A stretch of 64,000 nucleotides of DNA. Origin: an uncultured Candidatus Poseidoniales archaeon (GTDB lineage Archaea > Thermoplasmatota > Poseidoniia > Poseidoniales > Thalassarchaeaceae). The notes beneath the pieces were generated by a model. That model did no database searches and was not told the origin of the DNA. It saw only the letters and a program-made list of their open reading frames with translations. Within the stretch, counting starts at the first letter, position 1; each line of letters opens with the position of its first letter. Position numbers and translations under genes: made by a program. The DNA lies in the NCBI GenBank assembly GCA_905182515.1, contig CAJJBW010000006.1:89818-153817 (forward strand). Reading direction: 5' to 3'. This document shows, one piece after another, positions 26,854 to 35,391 of this stretch.

Positions 26854-27477
26854 TCATCTTGCAGAGGAAGCTATTCGTTCTACTTCATCTCTCTTTCCAA
26901 CAGAGTATGCACTAACATCACCTTGTGCTGCTTTTGATATTTCAGAGATTATGCCTTCAGTTAATGACTTTTTACTCTTTGCAGTAGCCGATGTACATCC
27001 AACTGATAAGTTTCTTAATGCGATATCTATCCTTCTCATAGGTGACGAATCTACAGCCTTTGGCTGACTTACGGCACCCATTTTTATCCTAGTTATTTCT
27101 TCACAAGGGGCCGCTTCTTTTATTGCATCAATAAATTTCTGGAGAGGATTGTTTCCGCTTCTTTCATTTATTTTATCAAGGGCCGCTTCAAAAGCTTTTG
27201 CACAATGTTGTTTTTTACCAGAAAATTTACCTGATCTCATTAAATTATTAATGAATCTCTCAATAATAGATAATTTACCTTTTCCGAAGTATTCATTGGC
27301 ATGCCTGCCTCCAGAATGCGGAGTTCCAATAGTTTGTAAATTGATGTAAGGTGCTAGCCCTGGATCGTCACAAGTTACATCAGTGGCATCCCATTTGCCA
27401 AAAACCATTGTACCAATCCCTGCTATAGGATCATTGGGTGTTTCCTCTTCTTCTTGTTCTTGTTCTACTTCTGACAT
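26854..27477 (-). CDS. rps7: Ribosomal protein uS7
   Basis: 207 residues including the archaeal N-terminal extension (acidic, EEEETPNDPIAG). The core shows NEYFGKGKLSIIERFINNLM, SGKKQHCAKAFEAALDKI and the C-terminal RRIDIALRNLSVG with KRDEVERIASSAR. uS7 organises the 30S head. It lies nine bases after rps12 and precedes fusA. Confidence 0.95.
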   Translation of the reverse strand: MSEVEQEQEEEETPNDPIAGIGTMVFGKWDATDVTCDDPGLAPYINLQTIGTPHSGGRHANEYFGKGKLSIIERFINNLMRSGKFSGKKQHCAKAFEAALDKINERSGNNPLQKFIDAIKEAAPCEEITRIKMGAVSQPKAVDSSPMRRIDIALRNLSVGCTSATAKSKKSLTEGIISEISKAAQGDVSAYSVGKRDEVERIASSAR

Positions 27478-27485
27478 ACAGATAC

Positions 27486-27929
27486 CTACCTTATTGGTTT
27501 CTCTTTACGGCCTCTGACCATTTCATCTAATGAAACCCCATTTACCTTAATTACTTTGAATCTTACTCCAGGAAGGTCACCGTATGAACGTCCTTTACTT
27601 CCTCCAATTCCCTCTACGAGAACTTCATCATGTTCATCGATAAAAGATATTGCTCCATCTCCTGGAGCGAAGGCAGTTAATTTATTACCTGTTCTAATTA
27701 AACTGATTTTAACTGCTTTACGAATGGCTGAATTAGGTTGTTTAGCTTCGAAACCTACCTTTTCGATAACTATCCCCTTTCCTTGAGTACTACCTCTTAA
27801 AGGATCATGTTTCAGAACTCCACCTGATCTTCTTTTGAATTGGCGGGTTCTAAATTGGCGCTCTTTCCACCTAAATTTTTTACGGTCACTTTTCATTTTA
27901 GAACCTGAGAATAAACCACGACCCAACAA
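27486..27929 (-). CDS. rps12: Ribosomal protein uS12
   Basis: 147 residues. The decoding-centre loop KQPNSAIRK and [18 protein letters not shown] are diagnostic. The first ATG in the frame (27896) would remove LGRGLFSG, which matches the usual archaeal N-terminus (MGkGLfa...). Translation therefore probably begins at one of two adjacent TTG codons (27929 or 27926), a case where conservation argues for a non-ATG start. First gene of the str-like cluster. Confidence 0.95.
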   Translation of the reverse strand: MLGRGLFSGSKMKSDRKKFRWKERQFRTRQFKRRSGGVLKHDPLRGSTQGKGIVIEKVGFEAKQPNSAIRKAVKISLIRTGNKLTAFAPGDGAISFIDEHDEVLVEGIGGSKGRSYGDLPGVRFKVIKVNGVSLDEMVRGRKEKPIR

Positions 27930-28059
27930 TAACCCTCTAAATGATGTTCCGCCGACCCACCTGTGGTATAAGAAGTGAAGGGCTGAACATAATTAATATC
28001 CCCCCCAAATGACGATGTCTTTGCTAACATTCAAACAGATTGGACCGGTGGTGAGTAGC

Positions 28060-29331
28060 ATGGCATTCCGAGACCTGCTTCATGATGTTCAAAGTATTGG
28101 TGAAAGAACTAGCTTAGTTCATGAGATGTTGAATTATTCTGTTGAAAGAGGAAATCCTCCTTTAATTTTCGATAACATAGTTGAATCTGACGGGCATAGT
28201 GCTGCAATAAATGTTTTAACAAGAGACAGGATTTGCAAAACATTTGATATCTCACCTGGTGATTTGATAGACATGATGGCATGGGCAATGGAAAATCCTT
28301 CAGAACCAACAATTATTAGAGAAGAAGATGCTCATGTTTTTGAGAATAAACAAGATCAAGTGGACTTAGAAAAGATTCCGATTCCATGGCATTACCCAGA
28401 GGATAAGGGAAGATATCAATCTGCTTCAGTGATTATAGCGCAATATGGAGGAATTAGAAATATGTCATTTCACAGGCAATATCTCAGAGACAAGAATCAT
28501 ACTGTGGCTCGTTTTGTACCTAGGCACTTAAGACAGATGATGGAATTAGCCCAAGAAAATGGAGATGAAGTACCTATAGCAGTAATTAACGGCCCTGATG
28601 CTGTGGTTCTATTGGCTGCTGCAATGTCATTCAACGAACCTTTGGATGAATTAAAAGTAGCCTCATCATTGCACCTCAAATTACATGGAAAACCTCTTGA
28701 ATTAGTAGAATTATCAAATGGCATTCAAATACCTGCAGATGCAGAATATGCTATGGAAGCTAGAATAACTATGGAAACTGATGACGAGGGGCCATATGTA
28801 GACATAACAGGAACTGTTGATGGAGTAAGGCAAGAACCAGTAATAGTATATGATTCACTTTATCATCGTAATAATCCAGTTTTTCATGCATTGATTCAAG
28901 CAGAGATTGAACATAGGACTTTGATGGGGATGCCTAGGGCCCCTACGATTAAAGCAGCCGTTGCACAAGTAGTCCCTTGTACAGACGTTTATTTAACCGA
29001 TGGTGGGTGCGGATGGTTGTCTTCCGTGGTGCAAATAATTCCTCAGAGAGAAGGAGATGGCGTTAGAGCAATTCATGCTGCACTTAATGGACATAAGTCC
29101 ATGAAACAAGTAATTATTGTAGATGCTGATATTGACATCTCCAATCCATCCAGAGTAGAATGGGCTTTAATGACTCGTTGGCAACCTGATAAAGACACAA
29201 TTATTTTATCTAACCAAAAGGGTTCGAGCCTTGACCCAAGTCGATCTAAAGACGGTTTAACAAGTAAAATTGGAATGGATGCAACATTGGACCCTAATGA
29301 CGACAGATCCGAATTCGAGTCAGTTTTGTGA
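28060..29331 (+). CDS. UbiD-family decarboxylase, possibly anhydromevalonate phosphate decarboxylase
   Basis: About 423 residues from the ATG at 28060 (MAFRDLLHDV); the frame also opens at an ATG 51 bp upstream. The prenylated-FMN UbiD fold is supported by KIPIPWHYPEDKGRY, RFVPRHLRQMMELA, IPADAEYAMEARI (UbiD-type PADAExxxEGxI) and QVIIVDADIDISNPSRVEWA with a late TRWQPDKD. In many archaea the UbiD homologue acts as trans-anhydromevalonate 5-phosphate decarboxylase, which feeds isopentenyl phosphate kinase (at 21989). That assignment is inference, and aromatic acid decarboxylation is the alternative. It is divergent from rps12. Confidence 0.8.
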   Translation: MAFRDLLHDVQSIGERTSLVHEMLNYSVERGNPPLIFDNIVESDGHSAAINVLTRDRICKTFDISPGDLIDMMAWAMENPSEPTIIREEDAHVFENKQDQVDLEKIPIPWHYPEDKGRYQSASVIIAQYGGIRNMSFHRQYLRDKNHTVARFVPRHLRQMMELAQENGDEVPIAVINGPDAVVLLAAAMSFNEPLDELKVASSLHLKLHGKPLELVELSNGIQIPADAEYAMEARITMETDDEGPYVDITGTVDGVRQEPVIVYDSLYHRNNPVFHALIQAEIEHRTLMGMPRAPTIKAAVAQVVPCTDVYLTDGGCGWLSSVVQIIPQREGDGVRAIHAALNGHKSMKQVIIVDADIDISNPSRVEWALMTRWQPDKDTIILSNQKGSSLDPSRSKDGLTSKIGMDATLDPNDDRSEFESVL

Positions 29332-29340
29332 GTTGCAACT

Positions 29341-30324
29341 ATGAACAGAGGACAGGGCAACTTCGGTAGTAAATTACAACACCCTCGGCGTAGTTTGGGC
29401 GATAGGCATAGAACTCAAGCTGAAAAATTCTTAAAATTAGGAATAGAGGGCGAAAATATAAGTTGGGCAGAACAGAATGCTAAGCAATCTGTATTATATG
29501 ACTTTACTAACCCTAAAAATTGGCGTTTACTCATTAAAATAAAAATTATCAACACAGATAATCTTGGCATAAAAATGTTATTAGAAGACCTGTTTAATGT
29601 ATTGGGAAGAGATAATGCATTATTAGAACAGTTACAAAATATAAATTTAGTGGATTCTGGAGAAAAATTATTAGATGCTACTTTTGAAATCGACCCACTA
29701 GATCCAGAATTATGGTGGGAAAGGATAAAAGGAAAAAAGATTGAAATTGAAAAATTTGCTAAACGGTTAAAGCAATTAGATACGAGAGATTATAGATCTA
29801 ATATTCTATTCTCAAGACGCATACAAATAATAAAAAATTCTGGATATGAAGAATTATTTTTAGAATTGTCCAGATATTTGTTAGCCCAAAGGCCTGCCAA
29901 CCATGAAGTATGGAATGAATTAGGAAAATTACATGAGAGAAGGAAGGAATATGATCAAGCATGGTTTAGTTATGATCAGGCACAAATACATTTTCCAAAA
30001 TCTAAGGTTAGGGATGAATTTAAGATTAGAATGGAGAATTTACTAGAAGGTAGCGCAAACGAGCCATGGACTCGCCCGAAAATAGATCATAGGATTCAAT
30101 TTCTAAAAAGAATGGAGGAAATATCTTATCATACTAATACTAAAATTGAAGAAAAAACTATTGAAGATATAGTTAAGAATGAGAATATTGCAGATAAAAT
30201 TGAAAATTTGATTAAAGATGATAGGATTTCTGAAGCGTTTTTCTTAGCCAGAAGGTTGGCTGCTGAAGGAGATGAAGAAGCTAAAGTGATGGTAAACAAA
30301 ATATTGAAGGTGATGGAAAAATGA
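29341..30324 (+). CDS. TPR-like helical repeat protein
   Basis: 327 residues, Lys/Glu-rich and almost entirely predicted helical. One clear tetratricopeptide-like unit is NEVWNELGKLHERRKEYDQA followed by WFSYDQAQIHFPKSK, with weaker units around it. The basic N-terminus (QHPRRSLGDRHRTQAEKFLK) may contact nucleic acid or a protein. It begins ten bases after the UbiD-family gene, and the ATG of the Nudix gene overlaps its stop. Scaffold-like role likely; partner unknown. Confidence 0.6.
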   Translation: MNRGQGNFGSKLQHPRRSLGDRHRTQAEKFLKLGIEGENISWAEQNAKQSVLYDFTNPKNWRLLIKIKIINTDNLGIKMLLEDLFNVLGRDNALLEQLQNINLVDSGEKLLDATFEIDPLDPELWWERIKGKKIEIEKFAKRLKQLDTRDYRSNILFSRRIQIIKNSGYEELFLELSRYLLAQRPANHEVWNELGKLHERRKEYDQAWFSYDQAQIHFPKSKVRDEFKIRMENLLEGSANEPWTRPKIDHRIQFLKRMEEISYHTNTKIEEKTIEDIVKNENIADKIENLIKDDRISEAFFLARRLAAEGDEEAKVMVNKILKVMEK

Positions 30325-30713
30325 AAAAACAATTTGTAATAACTTGGGTGACATCTAAATCTGACGAAGAATGTTGGTTGATGGTATTAAACAAAATTAG
30401 AGGATGGGAGTTCCCTGGAGGCAAGATAGAGGAAGGAGAAGAAGTCGAAGAGGCTGCATTGAGAGAACTCTTTGAAGAAACTGGTTTACTAGGTACTGCG
30501 ATGGCTTATGATGAAAACTTAGTCCAAGGCGGATACATAGTATGGGTAGAAGTAGAACAAGAACCAACACCGATTGCTTGGGAATCTGAAGATGAATCCA
30601 TAGAAGAAGTTGGCTGGTGCATTGAAATTCCAGAAAGGATTGGGTGGAGCATTGAAGAGATTAATAGAATAAGAAATCATGATTGGAGTGCTTCTAAAAC
30701 CCTAGGATCCTGA
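30321..30713 (+). CDS. Nudix hydrolase
   Basis: 130 residues. The Nudix box is complete: GGKIEEGEEVEEAALRELFE followed by ETGL (Gx5Ex7REUxEExGU). It probably hydrolyses a nucleoside diphosphate derivative, with MutT-like sanitising as one option, but substrate-specifying residues are not evident. It is coupled to the TPR gene by a 4-bp overlap. The last 37 bp overlap the convergent gene on the other strand. Confidence 0.85.
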   Translation: MKKQFVITWVTSKSDEECWLMVLNKIRGWEFPGGKIEEGEEVEEAALRELFEETGLLGTAMAYDENLVQGGYIVWVEVEQEPTPIAWESEDESIEEVGWCIEIPERIGWSIEEINRIRNHDWSASKTLGS

Positions 30714-31507
30714 ATTTCATCTAAACGCTGAATTAGAATATCTGTCCATGAATATATTTTTAACATCTCAGATGCATCAATTATTAATCCGATGTCAGTT
30801 CTATTTTCTCCAGATAAATCTTGAAATACTATTGGCATGAGTTCTTCAACTACTAATTTAATATCTTCAGGATTTGATGAGATTTGAGTATTTCCGGGAG
30901 TTTCCCTTGGCTTTGCATTTACAATTCTAGAGTCCATATTAGGTGCTTGAGCATTTACATCATCTAATGCCATATCTAGCCATTCTAAATTACTAACTAA
31001 ATTTTCCGGAACCATAGCCGATTTTATAAATTCTAAACGTGCTATCCACATATGCCTCATTGATGGTTCATAATCTCCCATGCTTGAAAGAATACGGGCT
31101 GATTCTAATCTCGATAGCCCCAATATTTCACTCGGGTGCCCTAGTTTTTCTGAAATATCTGCATGCGTAGCAAGTGCCATCATTAATTCATTTTTGTTAG
31201 TGTGCCATGATGCTAAGTTGAGTAATGCTAGGCCGTGGGAAAATGAATAAGGATCTGAAGCATTTAATCTATCGGCACACCAACGTAACTCTTTACCTAT
31301 TTCTTCTGTATCAATTGCTCCTATCAAAGCCCTCTCCATTCTTATTTTAGCTTCATATAAATGGTTGCGTTCAGTAACGCCTCTCGAGCGTATCAATAGT
31401 TCATTTGATAGAGATATTGCTGCCTCTGTCTTTCCATCTTTTAATAGATGTTGAAGAATAGCAAAATCAGTAATTAAAGAAGGTGTATCTTGATCGATAA
31501 CACTCAT
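30677..31507 (-). CDS. Helical repeat (TPR-like) hypothetical protein
   Basis: About 276 residues from the ATG at 31507; a GTG at 31516 overlapping the prefoldin stop is an alternative. The protein is nearly all helical, with repeated Ala/Leu-rich helix pairs (AISLSNELLIRSRGVTERN, GLALLNLASWHTNKNELMMA) in a TPR-like rhythm. It is the last gene of the proteasome-exosome-prefoldin string, immediately after prefoldin beta. This may mean a role in protein folding or degradation, or only hitch-hiking. Confidence 0.6.
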   Translation of the reverse strand: MSVIDQDTPSLITDFAILQHLLKDGKTEAAISLSNELLIRSRGVTERNHLYEAKIRMERALIGAIDTEEIGKELRWCADRLNASDPYSFSHGLALLNLASWHTNKNELMMALATHADISEKLGHPSEILGLSRLESARILSSMGDYEPSMRHMWIARLEFIKSAMVPENLVSNLEWLDMALDDVNAQAPNMDSRIVNAKPRETPGNTQISSNPEDIKLVVEELMPIVFQDLSGENRTDIGLIIDASEMLKIYSWTDILIQRLDEIQDPRVLEALQS

Positions 31508-31512
31508 ATTTA

Positions 31513-31833
31513 TCACTGCGATTCAAATATTGAGGCTAAATGTTCATATTTTTCTCTTAAACTTCCTTCTCTCTCAATTAATCTTTTAAGATGATTTTCA
31601 ACATTTATTTTTGATTCTGATAATTCATTAGATAATTTTTCCCTATCTTCAACTTCAAGGAGAAGATTTCCCAATGATCGATATACTGCTTTGTCTTTGT
31701 CTTGATTAGATAGAGCGTCAATTGTTAAACCATATTCAGAACTTTGAGAAGAAAATGATTGTATCTGCCCTCTGATAATTTGTAATTCTTGTACAATAGC
31801 TTTGATTTCTTCAGATGCATTATCTTCGGACAT
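31513..31833 (-). CDS. pfdB: Prefoldin subunit beta
   Basis: About 106 residues from the ATG at 31833 (MSEDNASEEI). Two long amphipathic helices flank the beta-hairpin segment KAVYRSLGNLLLEVEDREKL, which matches the 'vYksvG.llv..dkeKv' signature of prefoldin beta. With alpha subunits it forms the hexameric jellyfish chaperone that hands unfolded chains to the thermosome. Position next to pcc1 and eL43 is the classic archaeal order. Confidence 0.88.
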   Translation of the reverse strand: MSEDNASEEIKAIVQELQIIRGQIQSFSSQSSEYGLTIDALSNQDKDKAVYRSLGNLLLEVEDREKLSNELSESKINVENHLKRLIEREGSLREKYEHLASIFESQ

Positions 31834-31835
31834 AC

Positions 31836-32072
31836 TCAAACCTCTTCTTCTACTGACCTAAGTACTTGTTCAGACACTATAAGTCCTCTCATTATAGTAT
31901 TCCATCTCGCCCTTAAGTCTACAAAACTATGTGCATTTTCATTGATAACAATATGTGTTCCTTCAACAATATATGATGCTTCTGTAGTTAAACTAGCAGC
32001 AAAAGAATCATTATAATCTGAGATTATCTTTAAAGATAAAGACAAACAGTTATTCTTCTTCTGATTTATCAT
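31836..32072 (-). CDS. pcc1: KEOPS complex subunit Pcc1
   Basis: 78 residues, the usual Pcc1 size. The core has beta-strand LSLSLKIISDYNDSFAASL, then IVINENAHSFVDLRARWNTIMRGLIVSEQVL, the dimerisation helix region with the conserved Asn/Arg pattern. KEOPS makes N6-threonylcarbamoyl adenosine on ANN-decoding tRNAs. The ATG at 32072 overlaps the eL43 gene by 23 bp; a TTG at 32045 would avoid this. Placement between eL43 and prefoldin beta supports the call despite the short length. Confidence 0.85.
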   Translation of the reverse strand: MINQKKNNCLSLSLKIISDYNDSFAASLTTEASYIVEGTHIVINENAHSFVDLRARWNTIMRGLIVSEQVLRSVEEEV

Positions 32073-32427
32073 TTACAACACTCTCAGACAGTTGTTTTTC
32101 ATAATCCATTGCAGCTTGTTGTGCTATTATGGTCATGTCTGTTGCCGTTGCTCCTTCTACGGAACGACGGATGATCCTAGAATTAGCATCTGTAGCACGA
32201 GTATATGGCTCCCATACCCCTCCAGAAAATACATGGTTGCACTTCTTGCACTCCCAAATTCCAGTAACTTTTCTAGTAACTTTTTGATATTGGCATACTG
32301 GGCAAGTATAATTCTTGGACTTCTTAATTAGTGCTGCACCAGCTCTTCGACGTACGCTAACACCATATCTTGCTCCATAACGTGCTGTAGCGCCAGCCTT
32401 CTGTGTTCTTTTTGCCACTTTACTCAC
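32050..32427 (-). CDS. rpl37ae: Ribosomal protein eL43 (L37Ae)
   Basis: 125 residues. A CxxC...CxxC zinc ribbon is clear (YTCPVCQYQKVTRKVTGIWE, then CKKCNHVFSGGVW). The N-terminus TQKAGATARYGARYGVSVRR is typical. The C-terminal ~45 residues (from TRATDANSRIIRR) are an acidic-ending extension beyond the usual ~90-residue protein. Start is a GTG at 32427, overlapping the end of rrp42 by 8 bp. Confidence 0.93.
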   Translation of the reverse strand: MSKVAKRTQKAGATARYGARYGVSVRRRAGAALIKKSKNYTCPVCQYQKVTRKVTGIWECKKCNHVFSGGVWEPYTRATDANSRIIRRSVEGATATDMTIIAQQAAMDYEKQLSESVVNDKSEEE

Positions 32428-33208
32428 CTACTACTGAATTTACTAATTTACGAAGTTCCTTGGACGTGTCTTTGGCCTTCTCCATTATTTCTACAAATTC
32501 TTCCGCCGAGAATATTCCCTTTAGACCCTTCTGAAGAGAGTGTACATGATCGTCCTCCCCTAGAGTAATGTGAATTCTTTCATCTCCTCCCAATTCCTCT
32601 TTATAATTTGCATCATAAACAAACCTATTACCAACTTTATGATATGAGCACATTATTGGCAATGACGACAATTCAAGTTTTTGATCCTGACCTACCTCAA
32701 ATCTTTCACAAGGTAGCGTAGCTGTCTTTAAAGCAGCAATTCCGGCTAAAGCGAATGCATCAAATAAATTACCATCATCAGAAATAGCAAATAAATCTAA
32801 AATAACTTGCCATGCTTTTTCTCCTGGAATTATACACAGACTTTTGACATCGATACATCCAGATTCTCTAATACCTCTATCCACTACTCTTCCTAATTCT
32901 ATAGATTCTGCACTTGGTGGACCTGGTTCCCAATTCCTGCCAGCCACAGGTCTAACCTCTGCACCACACATTAAACCGCCTTCATTAGGCCTGTCAGGGT
33001 AAGGTTTCATTAGTTGAAATTTCACACCAGCATAAACTATAGTGTCCCCCATAGTCACCTTAGCAGAACCTTCTGCACGTGGTAAAATGTCAATTTCTAG
33101 ATTGGTCTCTCTACCTTCCCATCTTCCTCTACCATCTAATCTTTCGTCTTTAGATGCTAATTCCAATAGATGAGCCCTCAGGAGCTTAGAAACTAATGGT
33201 ATAGCCAT
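32420..33208 (-). CDS. rrp42: Exosome subunit Rrp42
   Basis: 262 residues of the RNase PH fold (RLDGRGRWEGRETNLEIDIL, GSAKVTMGDTIVYAGVKFQL, GCIDVKSLCIIPGEKAWQV). It is the non-catalytic partner that forms the hexameric ring with Rrp41 in the archaeal exosome, which degrades RNA 3' to 5' and adds A-rich tails. It starts at the stop of rrp41 with a one-base overlap. Confidence 0.95.
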   Translation of the reverse strand: MAIPLVSKLLRAHLLELASKDERLDGRGRWEGRETNLEIDILPRAEGSAKVTMGDTIVYAGVKFQLMKPYPDRPNEGGLMCGAEVRPVAGRNWEPGPPSAESIELGRVVDRGIRESGCIDVKSLCIIPGEKAWQVILDLFAISDDGNLFDAFALAGIAALKTATLPCERFEVGQDQKLELSSLPIMCSYHKVGNRFVYDANYKEELGGDERIHITLGEDDHVHSLQKGLKGIFSAEEFVEIMEKAKDTSKELRKLVNSVVGE

Positions 33209-33927
33209 TAATTCACACCCCCATTTTTTAATGCTTCAATCATTATTTTATGCACTTCATACGCTGCTGCAACATTATAATCCCATGCAGTTTGGAATTC
33301 CTCTTGAGATAAGTCACCATCCATCTGTAGAAAAACAATTTCTCCTGAATTAGGCAATATCCCCATAGGGAGGTCCGCTTCACCGTAATTGTCTTCTTCT
33401 TTATTTAAATCACATACAACAATATCATTAATTTTTCCAGATGCAACTGAAACTACCAAATCTGACATAGGTATTCCAGCATGTGCGAGTGCCACTGATG
33501 CTGCAGTCAATCCAACACATCTTGTTCCTGCTTCAGCACAAATAACTTCTATCTCTACACGGATTTTCGATCTTGGATACATTTCAAGAAGAACTACGCT
33601 TTCAAGTGCATCAGATGTTACTTTACTAATTTCTCTGCTTCTACGATTAAAGCCCGGTCTAATCCTATCAGTTGTTGAAAATGGTGCCATATTATATCTA
33701 ACGTCCAATACTGCCCTGTCTTGGCGTTGTATTTTTCTTGGATGTGCTTCCATTGGGCCATAAACAGCAACAATAACGTCATTGGTGCCCCACGTCATCC
33801 TACATGAGCCATCTGCCACTGGGACAACTCCAGTTTCAATCGTTATAGGCCGTACATCGGTAGCTGTTCTACCATCCATGCGTAAACCATTTTCATCAAT
33901 CATTTCTATATCTCCGTAACCACCCAT
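33208..33927 (-). CDS. rrp41: Exosome catalytic subunit Rrp41
   Basis: 239 residues, RNase PH fold. Diagnostic segments are GLRMDGRTATDVRPITIETG, GSCRMTWGTNDVIVAVYGP and RSREISKVTSDALESVV. The catalytic acidic site lies in YGEADLPMGILPNSG. Phosphorolytic RNA degradation in the exosome ring depends on this subunit. It overlaps rrp4 upstream and rrp42 downstream by one base each, so the three are translated in series. Confidence 0.95.
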   Translation of the reverse strand: MGGYGDIEMIDENGLRMDGRTATDVRPITIETGVVPVADGSCRMTWGTNDVIVAVYGPMEAHPRKIQRQDRAVLDVRYNMAPFSTTDRIRPGFNRRSREISKVTSDALESVVLLEMYPRSKIRVEIEVICAEAGTRCVGLTAASVALAHAGIPMSDLVVSVASGKINDIVVCDLNKEEDNYGEADLPMGILPNSGEIVFLQMDGDLSQEEFQTAWDYNVAAAYEVHKIMIEALKNGGVN

Positions 33928-34592
33928 TATGCGACTCCTCCTTGCTCTAATAAACGAGAATTATTTGATAATGAATTGAGACTGTTACGTACAGTAATTA
34001 TTCCCTCTACCTCGCCATCTATCCATATTCTGCCATTATCAGCAGTTATTATCCTACAATCAGAATCTTCTTTCATATTCTTCAGATGTTCTTGGTTATT
34101 TTCTAAAAGTTGAATTATTAAATGAGGATCCACGTCGTCAATACTTCCAGATCTAATTTTCCTGAGGCCCATGCCTTTCATAGTTACAACGCTAGAATGA
34201 GTTTCTTCGACCTCCTGTACTCGACACAATATCGCTTCACCTATGTCTATTACTTGCCTCGTAGAACCAAAAGACGCTTTTGATGGACCTAAACTCATTG
34301 GTAAAATAGCATTAAACGGGGCACCTATATCAATGAACCAAATATTGTTAGTACAACCTTCTACATATCCTATTACCAAATCACTAGGCCTAGGAATATA
34401 GGTTGAATGTATGGGTTCTATTGAAACTGTCTTGCCATTTATCTTTATTTTACCATTTTTTGTTGCCACTAGATTATCATTTCGAATCATAATCCCGTGA
34501 CCTGCTTCAAACTCGTTCGATTGGCCGAGATTTTCCCCCGGAACAACTGTTTGAGAATCTTGCGGACCGTCCGCATTATTGTTACCACTCAT
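33927..34592 (-). CDS. rrp4: Exosome RNA-binding cap subunit Rrp4
   Basis: About 221 residues from the ATG at 34592 (MSGNNNADGP). An N-terminal beta domain, a central S1 domain (PRPSDLVIGYVEGCTNNIWF, DIGAPFNAILPMSL) and a KH-like C-terminal region (DNGRIWIDGEVEGIITVRN) follow in order. It caps the exosome ring and feeds RNA into the pore. An in-frame extension to 34643 reaches the sdo1 spacer and is unlikely to be translated. Confidence 0.92.
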   Translation of the reverse strand: MSGNNNADGPQDSQTVVPGENLGQSNEFEAGHGIMIRNDNLVATKNGKIKINGKTVSIEPIHSTYIPRPSDLVIGYVEGCTNNIWFIDIGAPFNAILPMSLGPSKASFGSTRQVIDIGEAILCRVQEVEETHSSVVTMKGMGLRKIRSGSIDDVDPHLIIQLLENNQEHLKNMKEDSDCRIITADNGRIWIDGEVEGIITVRNSLNSLSNNSRLLEQGGVA

Positions 34593-34656
34593 GTTATCAA
34601 GCCGCGCGACTGGCCAATCATTGATAATCTTGATGAAGAACATGTGTTCTATATCG

Positions 34657-35346
34657 CTAGTCTATTTCTTTAACATCTGCATCGGATGATCGTTGAGATA
34701 CCCTGCTAATGATTTCATTTTTCATTCCTCCTGGTACTTCGACAACGCATACCCACGCCCCGTCACTCATCCATTCTTCTTTTATTATGGAATTCCGTAA
34801 AAGTTGGTTTACCCCTCCATAATCCTTTCCTGAAATTCTAAAAGCGAGTTTTACTGTTGTGAATTGTAAAGGTATCAATGGCTTTAAGATTTTAATGGCA
34901 TCTTGTACTTGCCGTTCAATAGACAAGAAAGGGTCTACAGAAAATCTGGCTTCTTCTAAAGCATTTTCAATTCTTACGGCAGGATGAGGCAATTTTGTTT
35001 TTGGATCTGTGGCAGTAGTCGCTATTTCATTAATTATTTTCTTTTTCTTTTCTGCTACAATTTTTTTCCTTTGTGATGTAGTTAATTGGATTGATCCATC
35101 TTTAAGAATTTTACTAACGCAAGGGGCTAATTCTGTACTACCAAAAATTTTGATTAAAGCTTCAGATGTTGGCCTATCTCCAGAACTAGCATCTGACCAA
35201 ATTTGTTCAGTAGCCAATAAATCAGAGAGATTAACAGAATCATTGTCATTTTTCCATTTTTGAACTAATTCAGGATCAACAAGAATTTCATACCTAGAAC
35301 CACCTTTCTCAAGCCGGGCTAAGACTGCATCATCTAAACTAACCAT
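34657..35346 (-). CDS. sdo1: Ribosome maturation protein SBDS (Sdo1)
   Basis: About 229 residues from the ATG at 35346. Domain I contains the GGSRYEILVDPELVQKWKN segment, followed by LATEQIWSDAS. The middle domain has LTTSQRKKIVAEKKKKIINE and HPAVRIENALEEARFSVDPF. A ferredoxin-like third domain ends it. SBDS helps release the anti-association factor IF6 from the large ribosomal subunit. It sits between the proteasome alpha and exosome genes, as in most archaea. Confidence 0.95.
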   Translation of the reverse strand: MVSLDDAVLARLEKGGSRYEILVDPELVQKWKNDNDSVNLSDLLATEQIWSDASSGDRPTSEALIKIFGSTELAPCVSKILKDGSIQLTTSQRKKIVAEKKKKIINEIATTATDPKTKLPHPAVRIENALEEARFSVDPFLSIERQVQDAIKILKPLIPLQFTTVKLAFRISGKDYGGVNQLLRNSIIKEEWMSDGAWVCVVEVPGGMKNEIISRVSQRSSDADVKEID

Positions 35347-35391
35347 ATGCACGCTGAGGAGTATTAGCCCTTAATAAGTAGCCACATATGT

